From: Baffinella frigidus | Taxonomy: Eukaryota; Cryptophyceae; Cryptomonadales; Baffinellaceae | Length of the DNA stretch: 11,769 nt | Assembly: GCA_026770585.1 (NCBI GenBank) | Contig: MU646348.1 | Coordinates: 452,963-464,731, forward strand | Direction: 5' to 3' | In this document: positions 11,331-11,769 of the stretch, piece after piece | How positions within the stretch are numbered: position 1 is the stretch's first letter | How the letters are laid out: the number at the start of each line of letters is the position of its first letter | Program-made: the position numbers and the translations under genes | The notes under the pieces: model-generated | Database searches by the model: none | Told to the model about the DNA's origin: nothing | What the model saw: only the letters and a program-made list of their open reading frames with translations

Positions 11331-11769
11331 ACCCTAAACCTCAACCCCTAAACCCCAACCCCAAAACCTAAACCCACACCCTAACCCCAAACCAGACCCC
11401 CAATCCCTAAACCCTAACACAAAACCTTAACCCATCCCTAAACCCTAACCACCCCAAACCCCAAACCCCAAACCCCAAACCTGAATCCAAACCCTAACCC
11501 CCGGCACTCCCTCTTCCAAACGGCGCGCCCGCTCACCCTAAACCCTAAACCATAAACCCTAAACCTTAAACCCTAAACCATAAACCCTAAACCCTTAACC
11601 CTAAACCCTAAACCCTAAACCTTAGACCCTAAACCCTAAACCCCAAACCCTAAACCCTCAACCCTTACCCCAAACCCTCAACCCTAAACCCTAAACCCTC
11701 ACCCTCAACCCTCAACCCTCAACCCTAAACCCTCAACCCACAACCCCAAACCCCAAACCCTAAACCCTA
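11331..11769 (+). repeat. degenerate telomere-like repeat after exon 8, to the window end
   Basis: About 440 nt of CCCTAAA, CCCCAAA and CCCTCAA variants starting five nt after the exon 8 donor. The only non-repeat island is around 11504-11535 (GGCACTCCCTCTTCCAAACG...). The C-rich strand orientation at a right-hand end is the wrong way round for a true right chromosome terminus. Confidence 0.9.

Noticed and set aside
11520-11769. True chromosome end (telomere)
   Set aside because: The arrays are degenerate, and the C-rich strand runs 5' to 3' towards the right edge. A right-hand chromosome end would show the G-rich TTTAGGG strand. It is better read as intron repeat.
1-11769. tRNA, rRNA, virus-like genes or reverse transcriptase remains
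   Set aside because: I found no tRNA-like cloverleaf, rRNA core sequence or polymerase/integrase motif in the reading frames I examined; a covariance-model and HMM search would be needed to exclude small or very decayed ones.

Overview
The window looks like eukaryotic nuclear DNA, probably from an alga or other photosynthetic protist with large introns. It carries TTTAGGG-type telomere-like repeats (written CCCTAAA on the + strand), long dinucleotide microsatellites, many short fold-back elements and very short GC-rich coding islands bordered by AG acceptors and GT or GC donors. I cannot name the organism. Apparent GC donors are compatible with dinoflagellates or haptophytes, among others, and the telomere type also fits green algae. 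No continuous open reading frame here is a convincing gene. The long Ser/Leu-rich and Arg/Glu-rich frames are translated (CT)n/(GA)n repeats.

The main content is one spliced gene on the + strand that spans the whole window and runs off both ends. Eight short exons (73-143, 1921-2008, 4478-4612, 5920-5985, 7817-7894, 8200-8283, 9435-9508, 11283-11325) can be read, and their codon phases match at all seven junctions. Together they encode 213 codons in 639 nt, about 5% of the window. Exons 2 and 3 are the two halves of a PWWP domain, the histone-methyl-lysine/DNA reader fold. It is preceded by an acidic segment and followed by a Lys/Ala/Arg-rich helical tail and a Ser/Asp/Glu tail, so the product is probably a chromatin-associated PWWP protein. 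No start codon, stop codon or promoter is seen.

The introns are the unusual part. Many exon edges are echoed inside the adjoining intron as decayed copies that cross the splice junction: donor-side copies lie downstream of the true donor and acceptor-side copies upstream of the true acceptor. Intron 2 also holds a hairpin satellite (GTCAGCA...TGCTGAC) that appears to be an amplified branch-point/acceptor segment. Four introns start with telomere-like CCCTAAA arrays right after the donor, nearly all C-rich on the sense strand. Others carry CT, GT or GA microsatellites.

Overlaid on this are at least a dozen fold-back, MITE-like elements of about 115-375 bp with long terminal inverted repeats and 3-4 bp target duplications. 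Two of them sit in echo copies whose sister copy is still uninterrupted, giving natural empty/occupied site comparisons. One element is inserted in an arm of another. Layout: 1-143 exon 1; 144-1920 intron 1 with three donor echoes, two fold-backs and three acceptor echoes; 2009-4477 intron 2; 4613-5919 intron 3; 5986-7816 intron 4; 7895-8199 intron 5 (CT-rich); 8284-9434 intron 6 (nested fold-backs); 9509-11282 intron 7 (fold-backs, then telomere-like repeats); 11326-11769 start of intron 8, entirely telomere-like.
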